The notes: generated from the letters alone by a model not told the origin. Shown: positions 16,193-25,563, counted from the stretch's first letter. The stretch is DNA of 64,000 nucleotides from Bin87 sp965116565 (GCA_965116565.1 OZ220699.1:2790001-2854000), one strand, 5' to 3'. Made by a program: numbers and translations.

Positions 16193-16789
16193 TTGATTAT
16201 GGACGTTGTTAGTCGTCGTATCAGTCTCACTGCTTGGGGACGCTTGTACGGTTTCGACAAAGCCACCACGGCACGAATGCACCATGCCGGAAAGTTGCCG
16301 CCCGAGCTTCAGATAGAGCAATTGCCAAACGGGCGCTACTACGTGGTCGTTCCTCCCGAGCAGGATGGACGTTGCGTGGTGTACGCTCGAGTTTCATCGG
16401 CTGATCAGAAAGATGATCTGGACCGACAGGTGGGCCGGGTTGTGGAATGGGCGACGCAACAGGGATTCCGGCCTGACGAGGTGGTGAAGGAGACCGGTTC
16501 CGGCCTGAATGGCAACCGTCGACGTCTGCGGCGTTTGGTGGCGGATCACACGGTAGGAATGATAGTGGTGGAGCATCGGGAACGGTTGAGCCGTTTCGGG
16601 TTTGAGTACGTGGAGGCTGCCCTGGCAGGAAGGGGAGCCCGCATCCTGGTGATGGAAGAAGGCGAGCTCGAGGATGACCTGGTCAGGGACGTGACCGAGG
16701 TGATGACCTCCCTGTGCGCTCGGTTGTACGGGAGACGTTCGGCGCGTCGGCGTGCGGAGCGGGCGCTGGCGGCAGCGCAGGAAGGCTGA
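16193..16789 (+). CDS. tnpA: IS607-family serine recombinase TnpA
   Basis: A 198-aa protein. The N-terminal MerR/excisionase-like HTH (about 8-58, SLTAWGRLYGFDKATTARMHHAGKL) binds DNA, and the resolvase domain carries nucleophile Ser68 in YARVSSADQ, with the ETGSGLNGNRRRLRRL and EHRERLSRFG segments of the IS607 type. It catalyses excision and integration with little target specificity. An ATG at 16199 is an equally possible start. The gene overlaps tnpB by one codon register, indicating translational coupling. All catalytic elements are intact. Confidence 0.93.
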   Translation: MIMDVVSRRISLTAWGRLYGFDKATTARMHHAGKLPPELQIEQLPNGRYYVVVPPEQDGRCVVYARVSSADQKDDLDRQVGRVVEWATQQGFRPDEVVKETGSGLNGNRRRLRRLVADHTVGMIVVEHRERLSRFGFEYVEAALAGRGARILVMEEGELEDDLVRDVTEVMTSLCARLYGRRSARRRAERALAAAQEG

Positions 16790-18360
16790 TGTCTGGCCCT
16801 AGCACCTACCAGACCCGCGTTGTTGAGTACGCTGGCATTGACCGTGCTGCCGGCGACGGGGCGTTGTCGGCTTACGGCGAGCTCTATGGGCGTGTGGAGC
16901 GAAAGTTGTTCGCCGAGGTGGCGGCGGGCCGGTCGGCGACGGCGTTGAAGAGCGAGTGTCTGAAGCGGTACGGGATACCGGCGCGGATGTTCAACGGGGT
17001 GCGGGTGTCGCTGGAGGGCAAGGTGTCCTCGGTGAAGGAGCAGCAGAAGCTGGGGTTGGACAGTTTGGGCCGTCGGATTGCGCGTGCCGAACGGCAGATC
17101 GCCGATGCGGTCGAACGCGGACGATGGCGTCAGGTTCACCAGAAGCGCCGTCGCCTTGGCAATCTGCGGCATAGGCTGGCGACATTGAAAGCCGACATCG
17201 AAGCAGGCCGGGTCAGGCTGTGCTTCGGGTCCAAGCGGCTCTGGCGCAAGCAGCGCCACTTGGCGGAGAACGGCTATGGCAGCCATGATGAGTGGCTCAT
17301 GGACTGGCAGGAGGCTCGTAGGGATGAGTTCTTCGTGCTGGGCAGCCGTGATGAGACGGCGGGCTGCCAGCTGTGCGTGGCGACCGTGGCCGATGACGGC
17401 ACGGTGACGCTCAGGATCCGGATGCCGGATTGCCTGGCTGACCAGCATGGGAAGTACCTGATCGTCGAACGCGTGCGGTTCGCCTACGGCCAGGAGCAGG
17501 TGCTGGCGGCGCTGGACAGCAATGCTGAGTATGCCCGTTATCGCCGAGAGCACGGTGAGAAGGCAGCCAGGGCGACCACTCTGGGTCAGGCCATCAGCTA
17601 CCGGTTCAAGCGCGATGACAAGGGCTGGCGGGTGTTCGCCACCACCCAGATGATGGACGTTCCGGTGGTTACGGACGAAAGATGCGGCGCCGTTGGCGTG
17701 GACCTCAATGCCGATCACCTGGCGGTCTGTGAGACGGATGCCTCGGGCAACTACGTGAATGCGTTTAGCGTACCGCTGGTGACCCACGGCAAGTCCCGGC
17801 ATCAGGCGGAGGCCATCGTCGGTGATGCAGTGGCTGGCGTGGTTGCCTACGCCCGCGATGTGGGCAAACCCATCGTGATTGAGAAGCTGGACTTCCGGCA
17901 GAAAAAGGCCGCCTTGGAAGGCGAGTCCCGCAAGTACAGCCGGATGCTGTCGAGTTTCAGCTACGGCAAGATCAAAGCGTGCTTCCTGTCCCGGAGTTAC
18001 CGGCAGGGAGTGGAAGTACATCAGGTGAACCCGGCCTTCAGTTCGGTGATCGGCCGGGTGAAGTTCATGAAACGTTACGGGCTCAGCGTCCACCAGGCTG
18101 CGGCCTTGGTGCTGGCCCGACGTTTGCTCTGCTGCTCCGAGCGCATCCCCCGCCGGTGGGTTGCTCCCGTCGGCAATGGCGTTCACGTCGCCTTCACCGT
18201 ACCCGCGAGGAAGCGAGTGAAGCACGTGTGGACGTACTGGGGTGCGGTTTCGGGACAGCTGAGACCGGCGCTTGCAGCGCAACACCGGCTGGGGACGCGG
18301 AGACGCCGACCCAATCCGGTTCAGGCTGCCATACGGGCACAGGCTCGGGTGGTGGCTTGA
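16789..18360 (+). CDS. tnpB: TnpB-type RNA-guided nuclease, unusual C-terminus
   Basis: A 523-aa protein from the ATG overlapping the tnpA stop. RuvC-like motifs I and II are visible: D305 in GVDLNADHLAV and E365 in PIVIEKLDF. The N-terminal half is long and basic (about 1-215). The usual C-terminal zinc ribbon (CxxC...CxxC) is not found, and the RuvC III region reads YGLSVHQAAALVLARR with no clear DxxxAA aspartate, though this variant occurs in TnpB-related proteins. TnpB proteins cut DNA guided by an RNA from the right end of the element and help retain the transposon. Whether this copy is an active nuclease is uncertain. Confidence 0.85.
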   Translation: MSGPSTYQTRVVEYAGIDRAAGDGALSAYGELYGRVERKLFAEVAAGRSATALKSECLKRYGIPARMFNGVRVSLEGKVSSVKEQQKLGLDSLGRRIARAERQIADAVERGRWRQVHQKRRRLGNLRHRLATLKADIEAGRVRLCFGSKRLWRKQRHLAENGYGSHDEWLMDWQEARRDEFFVLGSRDETAGCQLCVATVADDGTVTLRIRMPDCLADQHGKYLIVERVRFAYGQEQVLAALDSNAEYARYRREHGEKAARATTLGQAISYRFKRDDKGWRVFATTQMMDVPVVTDERCGAVGVDLNADHLAVCETDASGNYVNAFSVPLVTHGKSRHQAEAIVGDAVAGVVAYARDVGKPIVIEKLDFRQKKAALEGESRKYSRMLSSFSYGKIKACFLSRSYRQGVEVHQVNPAFSSVIGRVKFMKRYGLSVHQAAALVLARRLLCCSERIPRRWVAPVGNGVHVAFTVPARKRVKHVWTYWGAVSGQLRPALAAQHRLGTRRRRPNPVQAAIRAQARVVA

Positions 18361-18480
18361 GCGGGGACCAGTTCGGCGTTCCCTGGTGAGATTCCAGGGC
18401 GGAGCCGCCTTGAACAGTTGGGGCGGCGGCGCGGCCCAGACCGCGTCTTCAGGAATGGCTGATGATATTGTGTAACTAAA
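18361..18480 (+). ncRNA. candidate omega RNA / right end of the IS607 element
   Basis: Directly after the tnpB stop lie CCCTGG/CCAGGG and GGCGG/CCGCC hairpins and a GC-rich run, ending near the AT-rich GTGTAACTAAAATCAACC. TnpB guide RNAs overlap the 3' end of tnpB and the element end, so this is the expected place; the guide boundary cannot be defined from one copy. Confidence 0.4.
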
Positions 18481-19490
18481 ATCAACCATTTTTACAACGG
18501 CAGACCCTATCCAAGTATCTTTGGGCAATGAAACGCGCCCCCAGGGGCCGTGTGGACGCCATGGGCGGCGTTTCGGAAAGAGGGGAACCCTGTAAAAGCG
18601 TGGGCAGTTGCCGACGTTCAGGATTATTGGGGTATCTCTGCGAAAGCGGAGGAACGGAGGGTGTATAGCCCAAGGTTGAGGAGTTCCACTGGAGCATCTC
18701 TGCGATAGCGGAGGGACGTGGTTTGCTGGAACGACGTTCGCTGTGGCCCAAAGGTGCATCCCGACGTGGGCAGGGGTGTTGTGCGCCAACGGCTTGTGTA
18801 GTCCTGAATGTTCAGGGCGATTGGCTTCGCAGCGCGCAGAAGCGGGTCATGCCGCTGGTGTACGACTCGGTTTCCGACTTCTCGTTGCGGAGGCGGGCAG
18901 GCTGGGCTATCGTCCAAGCGGCGGTTCGACGGGCGAACGCATTGCGGGGTGGTCATGGTGTCTCCGGCTGGTGTCGCCAACGGAGGAGACCCCACCGGGT
19001 CAATCGAACGCTGCATGAAGAGGTTTCGGTGGGGTCTCCGGTCGAGATGATATCAATAGGGGAGCCCGAGGTTGCCCGGGCGTTGGGGCCGGGTGGCGGC
19101 GGTACCATCGTCGTCGTTGGTGCGCCGTCGGTCGGCGGTGGTCGCGGTCAGCATCGACGAGGAGCAGATGGTTTGTGGCGGATAGACACCGCACAGGGTC
19201 TGAGACGGCCTGGGACGGATGTGAGCGCACAAATCGCCTCCCCGTCCGTAGTACGGCGTGTAATCGCGAATTGTCCCAATGTTGCCGGCGGCTGTTTCAC
19301 ACTTGGGCGTTGGCAGGATGGTGCGGCCGTTCAGGCGACTTTGCCAAACGCTGCGGGAATGCCCGAGTTTCCGTCCTGGAGTCCCTGTGGGAGCCTCCAA
19401 CGGATCAGGTGCAGGTTTTCTCCACTGCGGCAAAACAGGGCCTCTCCGCGGCTCATTTGACGCGGGTGCTGTCGCCAGCCTTGGCGTGCC
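18481..19490. other. 1-kb gap with a direct hairpin repeat, no supported gene
   Basis: Overlapping open frames on both strands give Arg/Gly/Ser-rich products without ribosome sites, so none is accepted. Two 19-bp near-identical copies of ATCTCTGCGAAAGCGGAGG lie at 18634-18652 and 18696-18714; each folds as CTCTGC/GCGGAG with a 4-nt loop, and the single A/T difference is in the loop. The rest shows nothing recognisable. Confidence 0.45.
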
Positions 19491-19996
19491 TCAGGCTGCC
19501 GCGGCCAGTTCAACGTCACCGTGGGACGCGTCTGAGGTGGCGGGCTGCGGGTATTTGGCGTTCAGCCGGCCGTAGACGGTGTTCGACGTGGATTGGTCAG
19601 CAATCAGGTGAGGCGGCACGCGTGGTCCTGCGACTTCCAGCAGCGGAGCTATGTGGTCCGTCAGTCCGGCGAGGAAGTCGGGGTCGATGTGTCGGCTCTC
19701 CCATGCTCCCCGTATGCTGATGAAACCCAGCCTCTCGGCGGCCAGCGTGAGCGCGGGTTCCGGCTCCCGTTCTCCCATCAGGAATGCTGCGGTCTCCAAA
19801 ACCAATTCCTTCGGTGCTCGAGTCTTCTGCCGCCACCATGTGAGGTTCAGCTTTCCGCCGTTCAGAATGACGTTGATGCAGTCCCTGGTCCTCTCGAGGG
19901 CGGATTCGCTCATGCTGTACAGCCAATCGAGCAGGTTGACGTACCGCGCTCGGTGGAGATGTGGCATCAGCCCTTCGCGTATCACTGCCCGCTCTG
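19491..19996 (-). pseudogene. 3' half of a gene split by IS256-type element
   Basis: The frame reads REGLMPHLHRARYVNLLDWLYSMSESALER to a stop at 19491 and is open upstream to the 8-bp duplication at 19989-19996. Joining it to the right-hand piece at 21362 restores one uninterrupted frame (TPAER joined to AVIREGLMPHL). The piece has helical segments and a predicted soluble fold with no recognised domain. A GTG at 19985 could still allow independent expression. Confidence 0.8.
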
Positions 19997-21361
19997 AGTA
20001 GAGTACCCGGACGTGGTGTAAGAGGCACTGGGTGGCAAGACGATGGCCACCGCGTCATCCTTATCGGAACTACTACCAACCCGATGAGGGAGGACCGCGA
20101 TGACCAAGAAGAGCATGGACCTTTTGGAACTACTACGCAAGCGCGGCATGGACGGCGATGTGGACTTTCTGCGGGAAGCCCTGCAGGTGCTGGTGGAGGG
20201 CATCATGGAGGCCGAGGTGTCAGCGCAGATCGGCGCTGAGCATGGGGAACGCAACCCAGAGCGCGTTACCCACCGCAACGGCTATCGTAACCGGACTTGG
20301 GACACCCGGGTGGGGACGATGGATCTACGCATCCCGAAGCTCCGGGAAGGCAGCTATTTCCCCAGCTTGTTGGAACCCCGGCGACGCAGCGAGAAAGCGC
20401 TGCTGGCGGTGATCCAGCAGGCCTACGTGGAAGGGGTGTCCACTCGGCGGGTGGATGACTTGGTCAAATCTCTGGGCTGTGATGGGATTTCGAAAAGCCA
20501 GGTGTCGCGCATCTGCCGGGACCTGGACGAAGTGGTGGAGAATTTCCTGGGCCGGCCGTTGGACGGCGGACCCTACCCTTACGTGTGGTTGGACGCGCTG
20601 ACCCAGAAGGTCAGGGAGGGTGGACGTATCGTCAACGTCAGCGTGGTGGTGGCCACCGGTGTGAACGCTCAGGGTCAGCGGGAAGTGTTGGGCATGGACG
20701 TGGGCGCCAGCGAAAACGGCGCCTTCTGGCTGGCCTTCCTGCGCTCGCTGAACGCTCGCGGTCTCAGCGGGGTGGAACTGGTCATCTCCGATGCCCATCA
20801 GGGGCTGAAGCAGGCCATCGCCACGGTGTATGCCGGCTCCGGTTGGCAACGCTGCCGAACCCACTTCATGGCCAATTTGCTGACCCGGGTGCCTAAGCGC
20901 TCCCAACCGGGTGTGGCCGCTATGGTCCGCACTATCTACCAACAACTCTCACCAGAGGAAGTCCACGCCCAGGCCGACCGGGTGGTGGCTCAACTCCGAG
21001 ATCACTTCCCTCAAGCGTCCCAGATGCTGGCGGACGCCATACCCGACATCCTGGCCTTCACCACCTTCCCAGTGTTCCACTGGCAGAAACTCTGGTCCAA
21101 CAATCCCCTGGAGCGCCTGAACAAGGAGATCCGCCGGCGTACCGACGTGGTGGGTATCTTCCCCAACCGGGCCGCCACCCGGCGTTTGGTGGGCGCCGTG
21201 CTGGCTGAGCAGCATGACGAATGGGCTGAAGGCCGTCGCTATCTCACCATTAGCAACGACATCAACGCCGAGGCTATGCCAGTAACCAACATCCTGGAGG
21301 CTGCTGCCTAAACAACATCACCAAGGATGACGCCAATTACACCTATTGACGGGACGTAACC
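19997..21361 (+). mobile_element. IS256-family insertion sequence, complete
   Basis: About 1365 bp, flanked by a direct 8-bp target duplication CCGCTCTG (19989-19996 and 21362-21369). The imperfect terminal inverted repeats share GGTGTAA at positions 19-25 of each end followed by a common GGC, as in IS256-type ends. An inner GCGTCATCCTT also recurs inverted (about 20052 and 21321-21332). It contains one intact transposase. Confidence 0.88.
20100..21311 (+). CDS. IS256-family (MULE-type) transposase
   Basis: A 403-aa protein, the normal size. The DDE residues fit D165 (VWLDALTQKVREGG), D231 (LVISDAHQGLKQAI) and the Glu of NPLERLNKEIRRR (about 335-347). The WQRCRTHFMANLL motif with its Cys/His pair is characteristic. 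The protein cuts and circularises the element. The gene is preceded by a GGGAGG ribosome site eight bases before the ATG. No frameshift or stop was found, so the element may be active. Confidence 0.95.
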   Translation: MTKKSMDLLELLRKRGMDGDVDFLREALQVLVEGIMEAEVSAQIGAEHGERNPERVTHRNGYRNRTWDTRVGTMDLRIPKLREGSYFPSLLEPRRRSEKALLAVIQQAYVEGVSTRRVDDLVKSLGCDGISKSQVSRICRDLDEVVENFLGRPLDGGPYPYVWLDALTQKVREGGRIVNVSVVVATGVNAQGQREVLGMDVGASENGAFWLAFLRSLNARGLSGVELVISDAHQGLKQAIATVYAGSGWQRCRTHFMANLLTRVPKRSQPGVAAMVRTIYQQLSPEEVHAQADRVVAQLRDHFPQASQMLADAIPDILAFTTFPVFHWQKLWSNNPLERLNKEIRRRTDVVGIFPNRAATRRLVGAVLAEQHDEWAEGRRYLTISNDINAEAMPVTNILEAAA

Positions 21362-22741
21362 CCGCTCTGCTGGAGTGAGGTCGTTATCCCACTCGAATTT
21401 GAAGAGGGGCCTCCATGCTTCGGCGATGTCCTTTGACCGTTCGGGCTGCCATAGTTCGGTAACCGGCTCTCCGTCTTCGGGGACGGCCAATACCTGGCCG
21501 TGGCCGTCGCGCCAGTCGCGTAAGGGAAGCCGCTTTTTGGCCCAGCCTCTGCTGAAGTGGCAGGTGTTGATGTTCTGACCCGGCAGTCGCAGCCTGGTGG
21601 GCAGCAGCTTTTCCAATGCAGAAGAAGTCAACGCTACGGTGTACGCCTTCACGTACGACATTTTGTGTTTGCGAGCGTGTTGCTCCATCTGGATGCGAGC
21701 CCTATCGGGGATTATTCCGTCCCAGATCAGGACGCCTTGGCATCCCTTTCTGGCTCCGTTTTCGTCGTCGTCGCTGACGTGCTGTTGGTACAAGAAGCTG
21801 ATGCGGCGGGCGCCCGGCAGTCTGCGGGAGTGTTCTCGGTTGCCGGTGAACTTTCTCGCTTTGTTGGGGTTCCGGGCCTTGAATTCCAGGATGGTCTGAA
21901 CTGGAGCCGGCTCTCCGTATTCGTACTGACGCGCCTTCAGGTCAAGCTCGTAGCGAATGCAGCCGGCGCACTTCATGCAAGGAAGTGGCACCTTTTTCCC
22001 TGGGTTCATGGGTTGGGCCAGCAGGTTGTAGAACCAGCCGAGTTTTTCGCAGTGCCATTCCTTTTTGGACGACTGTTTCGGTGCGGTGAATTGCAGGTCG
22101 CTGGCATACGGGTTGTTTGGAGAATCGAGTGAAAATGTCGGGTTCTGCTGTTCTTTGAGGGGAGGGTCCGTAGTATAGCGAATGTCGACATTTGGACGAT
22201 TTTTCGTCCTTGGTTTGGCGGATTTCTGGGATGACGAATTTCGTTCCTTAGCAGGTGTCTTTGCCTTGGCGGGCTTGGCGTCGCCAGTTGGCGACGCCGG
22301 TTGCCGGCTTGTGTCGGATGCTTTTTTGGATCCGTTGCGAGGCTTGTTCCTGCCGTTCGTCGTGGATTTTCCGGCGTTGTTCGTCTTGGTGTTCTTTTCC
22401 CGCGACGTGTCGGTTTCTGCTCGGTCCTGAGTGTTGTCGCCGTTGGTGGTCGGGCTGGTTTCCAGGTTGTTGAGGGGAATTTCCGCCTGGTTGGCAGGTG
22501 ATGGTTCGGTTGAGACTGCGGACGCGGCATCGTCGCTTCCGGAGTTGTCCAGCAGTTTGGAGATGACCGGGTCTTCGAGTAGCGCTTGTCGCAACTGCTC
22601 TCGTGCTGGACCATCGAGGTCCTGCAGGGGGAAGTCCCGAAGCGGAAAGAGCCGCATGCCTTGGGGCTGAGTGGGATCACCGATGCCGGCGTACAGCATG
22701 ATGAGTGGATTGCCAGCCGAGCCGGCCGTAGCGTTTGCCAT
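21308..22741 (-). pseudogene. 5' part of the IS-interrupted gene, CxxCxxC protein
   Basis: The ATG at 22741 opens 459 native residues (to codon 21365); the rest of this frame (VPSIGVIGVILGDVV) is IS256 sequence read through. The N-terminal quarter is followed by a Ser/Thr/Lys/Asn low-complexity stretch (about 80-190). A folded part then has PCMKCAGCIRY (about 255) and a WYNLL/FLYQQHVSDDD region. The Cys cluster resembles that of small replication-initiator-like proteins, but this is only a resemblance. Together with 19491-19996 the intact protein would have been about 625 aa. The function is unknown. Confidence 0.75.
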
Positions 22742-22800
22742 GGGTCGCCGTCCTTATGTTTGCCGGAGGTACCATCCTCCAGCGGGATACCCGGATTGTA

Positions 22801-22825
22801 ACGACGTTGCGTGCAACCACGTCGT
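22801..22825. promoter_or_regulatory. nested palindrome upstream of the 22741 gene
   Basis: ACGAC/GTCGT flanks GTTGC/GCAAC (interrupted by CAC), giving a two-tier inverted repeat. It lies about 60 bp upstream of the start codon, between the terminator hairpin and the gene, a position suited to an operator. Confidence 0.3.
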
Positions 22826-22845
22826 ACGAGTGGTGCGAGTGGTGC

Positions 22846-22881
22846 AAAAAGTGAAGCCGCCGACATGGCATCGGCGGCTTC
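22846..22881 (-). terminator. rho-independent terminator (GAAGCCGCC type)
   Basis: An 11-bp stem GAAGCCGCCGA/TCGGCGGCTTC with a 7-nt loop, followed on the minus strand by CACTTTTTGC. It terminates the 400-aa gene that ends at 23062. Confidence 0.8.
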
Positions 22882-23061
22882 GAACCGTCTCTCCATCGCA
22901 GCTGTTGGTGAGGCAGCCGGAGTGACGGGCGCAGGACGGCGCGCGTTCATTCTATGTGATCGGCGTTTCGATTTCCCACGTCCCGGGCGGCAGACAAATT
23001 TGGGGTTGGGACGCGTTGAGCGGACGGCTGGCGGTACGGTCTCGGACACCAGGAGGCATCG

Positions 23062-24264
23062 TCAGCAGTCGTCGTCATCATCGTCAAAGTCATCGGAGTA
23101 CAGGGGGAGGCCGCGTGTGACTTTCACGATGTCGGTCGCAGAGTCCTCGTAGGAGAAGCCCTCTTCGTGGCACTCTGCCATGAACTCGCGCAGGGTCTCG
23201 TCGGTGAGCGGTTCATTGGTGTAGGGGTGGAGCAGCAGCTCGTGTTCGCCCAAGTGGTCGTCGTCGCGCTGGTTCCATTCGTCGCGGAGCCACCGCAGCG
23301 TGAGGGCGTCCTCGCCGGGGAAAGGCAGGCGCGTCAGGTTGGTCGAACCGGGTTTGGGCCATTCCTTGGCGTCCTCGAACGCGTCCGACTCGAAGATGAA
23401 GGTGAGTTCCTCAGCGTCGTGGTCTCGCAAGATTTCGTGGGTCGCCATGTGGGTTTCGCTCAATATCTCGCTGATGTAGTCGAAGGTGAAGCCGGTGTTG
23501 TCGCTGGACATCTTTTCGTGGAACTCCGGCGTCCGGCCGCAGGCAGGGCAGGGGACGGCGTCCTCCTGCTGTTCGGAGAGGATGAGCCACGCTTGGCGGG
23601 GATGTCCCATGTCGGAGCATTCGTCGAGAGACTCCGGGGTGATCTGCTGCTGGGCAATATGTTTGCGCCAGGCGCTGGTAGGGGCTTCGCCGGGCTGGAC
23701 CGTGAACTCGGAGCCGTCCGGCAGGTGGAACTCGTTGTGGTCGCCGTTCATGGCGACTAGGTGCCACGTGTTGCCCGAAGCTTCGTTTGTGTGGATGGGG
23801 TCCTCGTCACCGAACTCCGCAGGTTCGGCGTCGTCTTGGGACGAGAGCACGGGGTGCTCGGTGGTGCCCAGCGGCATTGGGGGCGCTCCGGGGACGTTGT
23901 CGCACAGGACGGCCGGCATGGTGGTCCAGCCGCAGTTGAAGGGCGCGGGGGGCGGCGGAGCGTCGGGGTTGGCGGCCCAGTGCTGCAGGGCGCGCACGGC
24001 GGAGTTCGCCGAGCGGTAGCAGCCGGTGACGCGGGAGAAGACGAGGCCGCCGTCCTGGCGTATCAGGCATAGGTTGCAGGTGCCTGCGCGTTCGCACTCG
24101 CAGGCGTCAGGGTCTTCGACGCTGCCGGCCCAGTGCAGGTTGCCTGGGCGGCAAAGTATTGCCGCCGAGTGCACGCGGCGGCTGTCAGGCAACTGGCCGG
24201 CGTGCCAGCCTGGGTCGCCGTCTTCGGGAAACATCTGGTGGTAGGTGAGTTCAAGTTGTGCCAT
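23062..24264 (-). CDS. hypothetical acidic protein (400 aa)
   Basis: The ATG has TAGGAG eight bases upstream. The N-terminal part (LTYHQMFPEDGDPGWHAGQLPDSRR) is followed by a cysteine-rich stretch (CECERAGTCNLC, about 54-65), NSAVRALQHWAANPDAP, and a CPACGR zinc-knuckle-like pair near 240. The C-terminus is highly acidic (SDDFDDDDDDC). Soluble, no signal peptide, family not recognised. A decayed copy of its N-terminal region lies at 26481-26769, so the gene has been locally duplicated. Its promoter region carries a copy of the dispersed stem-loop repeat. Confidence 0.75.
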   Translation of the reverse strand: MAQLELTYHQMFPEDGDPGWHAGQLPDSRRVHSAAILCRPGNLHWAGSVEDPDACECERAGTCNLCLIRQDGGLVFSRVTGCYRSANSAVRALQHWAANPDAPPPPAPFNCGWTTMPAVLCDNVPGAPPMPLGTTEHPVLSSQDDAEPAEFGDEDPIHTNEASGNTWHLVAMNGDHNEFHLPDGSEFTVQPGEAPTSAWRKHIAQQQITPESLDECSDMGHPRQAWLILSEQQEDAVPCPACGRTPEFHEKMSSDNTGFTFDYISEILSETHMATHEILRDHDAEELTFIFESDAFEDAKEWPKPGSTNLTRLPFPGEDALTLRWLRDEWNQRDDDHLGEHELLLHPYTNEPLTDETLREFMAECHEEGFSYEDSATDIVKVTRGLPLYSDDFDDDDDDC

Positions 24265-24374
24265 GCAGGCGCTCCTATTTGTGTGGGCGAGGGCTCCACG
24301 CCGGTCGCAGCGATGCGTTCCGCGTGGGCAGGACTAACGACGGTTGGGGCTTTGCAGGATGTTGCCGAAGTGCC

Positions 24375-24455
24375 CCAGTTTCAGCCGGAAACGGCTCCCG
24401 AGCGCGCTTTCGAGGCTTTGAGGCCGAATTGCACTGCTGGCGTCAATTGGAGCCT
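24375..24455. repeat. dispersed stem-loop repeat, copy A (degenerate)
   Basis: Shares GCCGGAAACGGCTCCCGAGCGCG, with substitutions, and the following TGAGGC-AATTG-CACTG order with the other copies, but the long stem is no longer intact. It lies 110 bp upstream of the 400-aa gene. The 450 bp to its right hold no supported gene. Confidence 0.5.
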
Positions 24456-24894
24456 TCTGGCGTCGATTAGGGGAAGACGTGGCTGGCACGAAACCGGTCG
24501 CCTGGTCGCCAGGGCTGCCGGCGTTGCCGTCGTGGAAGGCGTGGTGCCGGTCTGTGCTTCGGCGGGACAACGGGGTCGGAAAATCTGTATAGATACGTTT
24601 CGCCGGTGGTCTGGTGGGACATCGGGCACGAAAAATCCGTATAAGCACGTTTTGGCGGTGGTACGAGTGGTGCAGCGGCAGAAACGGGTTGGCAGTGGCT
24701 GTGGACGAAAACAGAGAGGGTGGAGCCTCAGTCGTCGCCCAAAGGCTGGACGGCGAGGAACACGGCCAGTGCTGCGGCGCAAGCGATGATCTGGATCCCT
24801 AACGGTATCGCGCCGGGCGGCGGTGGGACATGGCGTGATCGCTGCCGCCGTCGCGCAGGAGGTCGTTCGGGTTCCCGTCCAGATGGTCGACAGG

Positions 24895-24936
24895 CAAAAA
24901 TCGGCTGAAGCCGCCGTCACTCTTGACGGCGGCTTC
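24895..24936 (-). terminator. rho-independent terminator (GAAGCCGCC type)
   Basis: A perfect 13-bp stem GAAGCCGCCGTCA/TGACGGCGGCTTC with a 4-nt loop, followed on the minus strand by AGCCGATTTTTGCC. It begins 64 bp after the stop of the 174-aa gene. Confidence 0.85.
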
Positions 24937-24999
24937 AAGGGCAAGGTCAACGTTGGTTGGTCAGTGGATGGGTTTACTGCTTCGCTTGGTGTGGCGACG

Positions 25000-25524
25000 C
25001 TACTGGGCGTCGGCGGGGAGCCGGTCCAGGAGGGCCTGCCCGTGGAACGAGAGCAGCTTGCCGGCTGCCTCAACGGCCGACGCGGCGGTCTTCTCGAGCC
25101 GCTCGGGGTCGTCGGCCTCGAAGGTAAGCGCCAGGACCTCGAGGTCGATCTGCTCCATGAACGGTTCCTTGACCGTTTCTCCATTGGAAGTCAGCGTCTT
25201 GACTTCCCGCCAGACTTCGAGCGTTCGGCTGGTGAGTTCCCGAACCTTGTCGGGGTCGGCCTTGTCGTCCGGGTCGTCGGGAAGGGCTTCGGCCAGGGCG
25301 TGGGCCATCGCCCGAGCGGTTTCGAGGCCGTCGATGGCGTCGTGGACCTCGTGGCCCAGGACGTCCGACATGTCGGCGGTCCGGTAGTTGTGGACCTCGT
25401 TGGCTTCGTTGATGTCGATGGTTGCTGTGGTCAAGGTTTGCTCTCCTTGTGAGGTTTGGATCGGTTGGAAATGATCGTTGACCTTTGCATCGGATTTGGC
25501 GTCGTTCGGTTTGACGACGACCAT
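25000..25524 (-). CDS. hypothetical acidic helical protein (174 aa)
   Basis: A soluble protein of mostly helical character: a helix-rich region with EVHDAIDGLETARAMAHALAEALPDDPDD, then KVRELTSRTLEVWREVKTL and a C-terminal helix KTAASAVEAAGKLLSFHGQALL. No known domain or targeting signal. The gene has its own terminator 64 bp downstream and another hairpin 40 bp upstream of its start, so it is a single transcription unit. A weak AGAGAGC precedes the ATG. Confidence 0.7.
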   Translation of the reverse strand: MVVVKPNDAKSDAKVNDHFQPIQTSQGEQTLTTATIDINEANEVHNYRTADMSDVLGHEVHDAIDGLETARAMAHALAEALPDDPDDKADPDKVRELTSRTLEVWREVKTLTSNGETVKEPFMEQIDLEVLALTFEADDPERLEKTAASAVEAAGKLLSFHGQALLDRLPADAQ

Positions 25525-25563
25525 GCTCTCTGCGGTGCCAGCCGGGTGTGGGTGAGAATGAAG

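Larger units (their letters stand above)
16147..18480 (+). mobile_element. IS607-type insertion sequence
   Basis: Contains a serine-recombinase TnpA with N-terminal MerR-like HTH and a TnpB, whose ATG overlaps the tnpA stop (TGATG). The left end has a hairpin CCCC/GGGG and the palindrome TTGGCAA-CAG-TTGCCAA (16161-16177) just before tnpA. IS607 elements lack terminal inverted repeats, so both ends given here are estimates. Confidence 0.8.

Noticed and set aside
16546..18789. 747-codon minus-strand frame across the IS607 element
   Set aside because: Antisense of the intact tnpA/tnpB genes.
18723..19460. 245-codon plus-strand frame
   Set aside because: No ribosome site, composition of random high-GC sequence, no domain.
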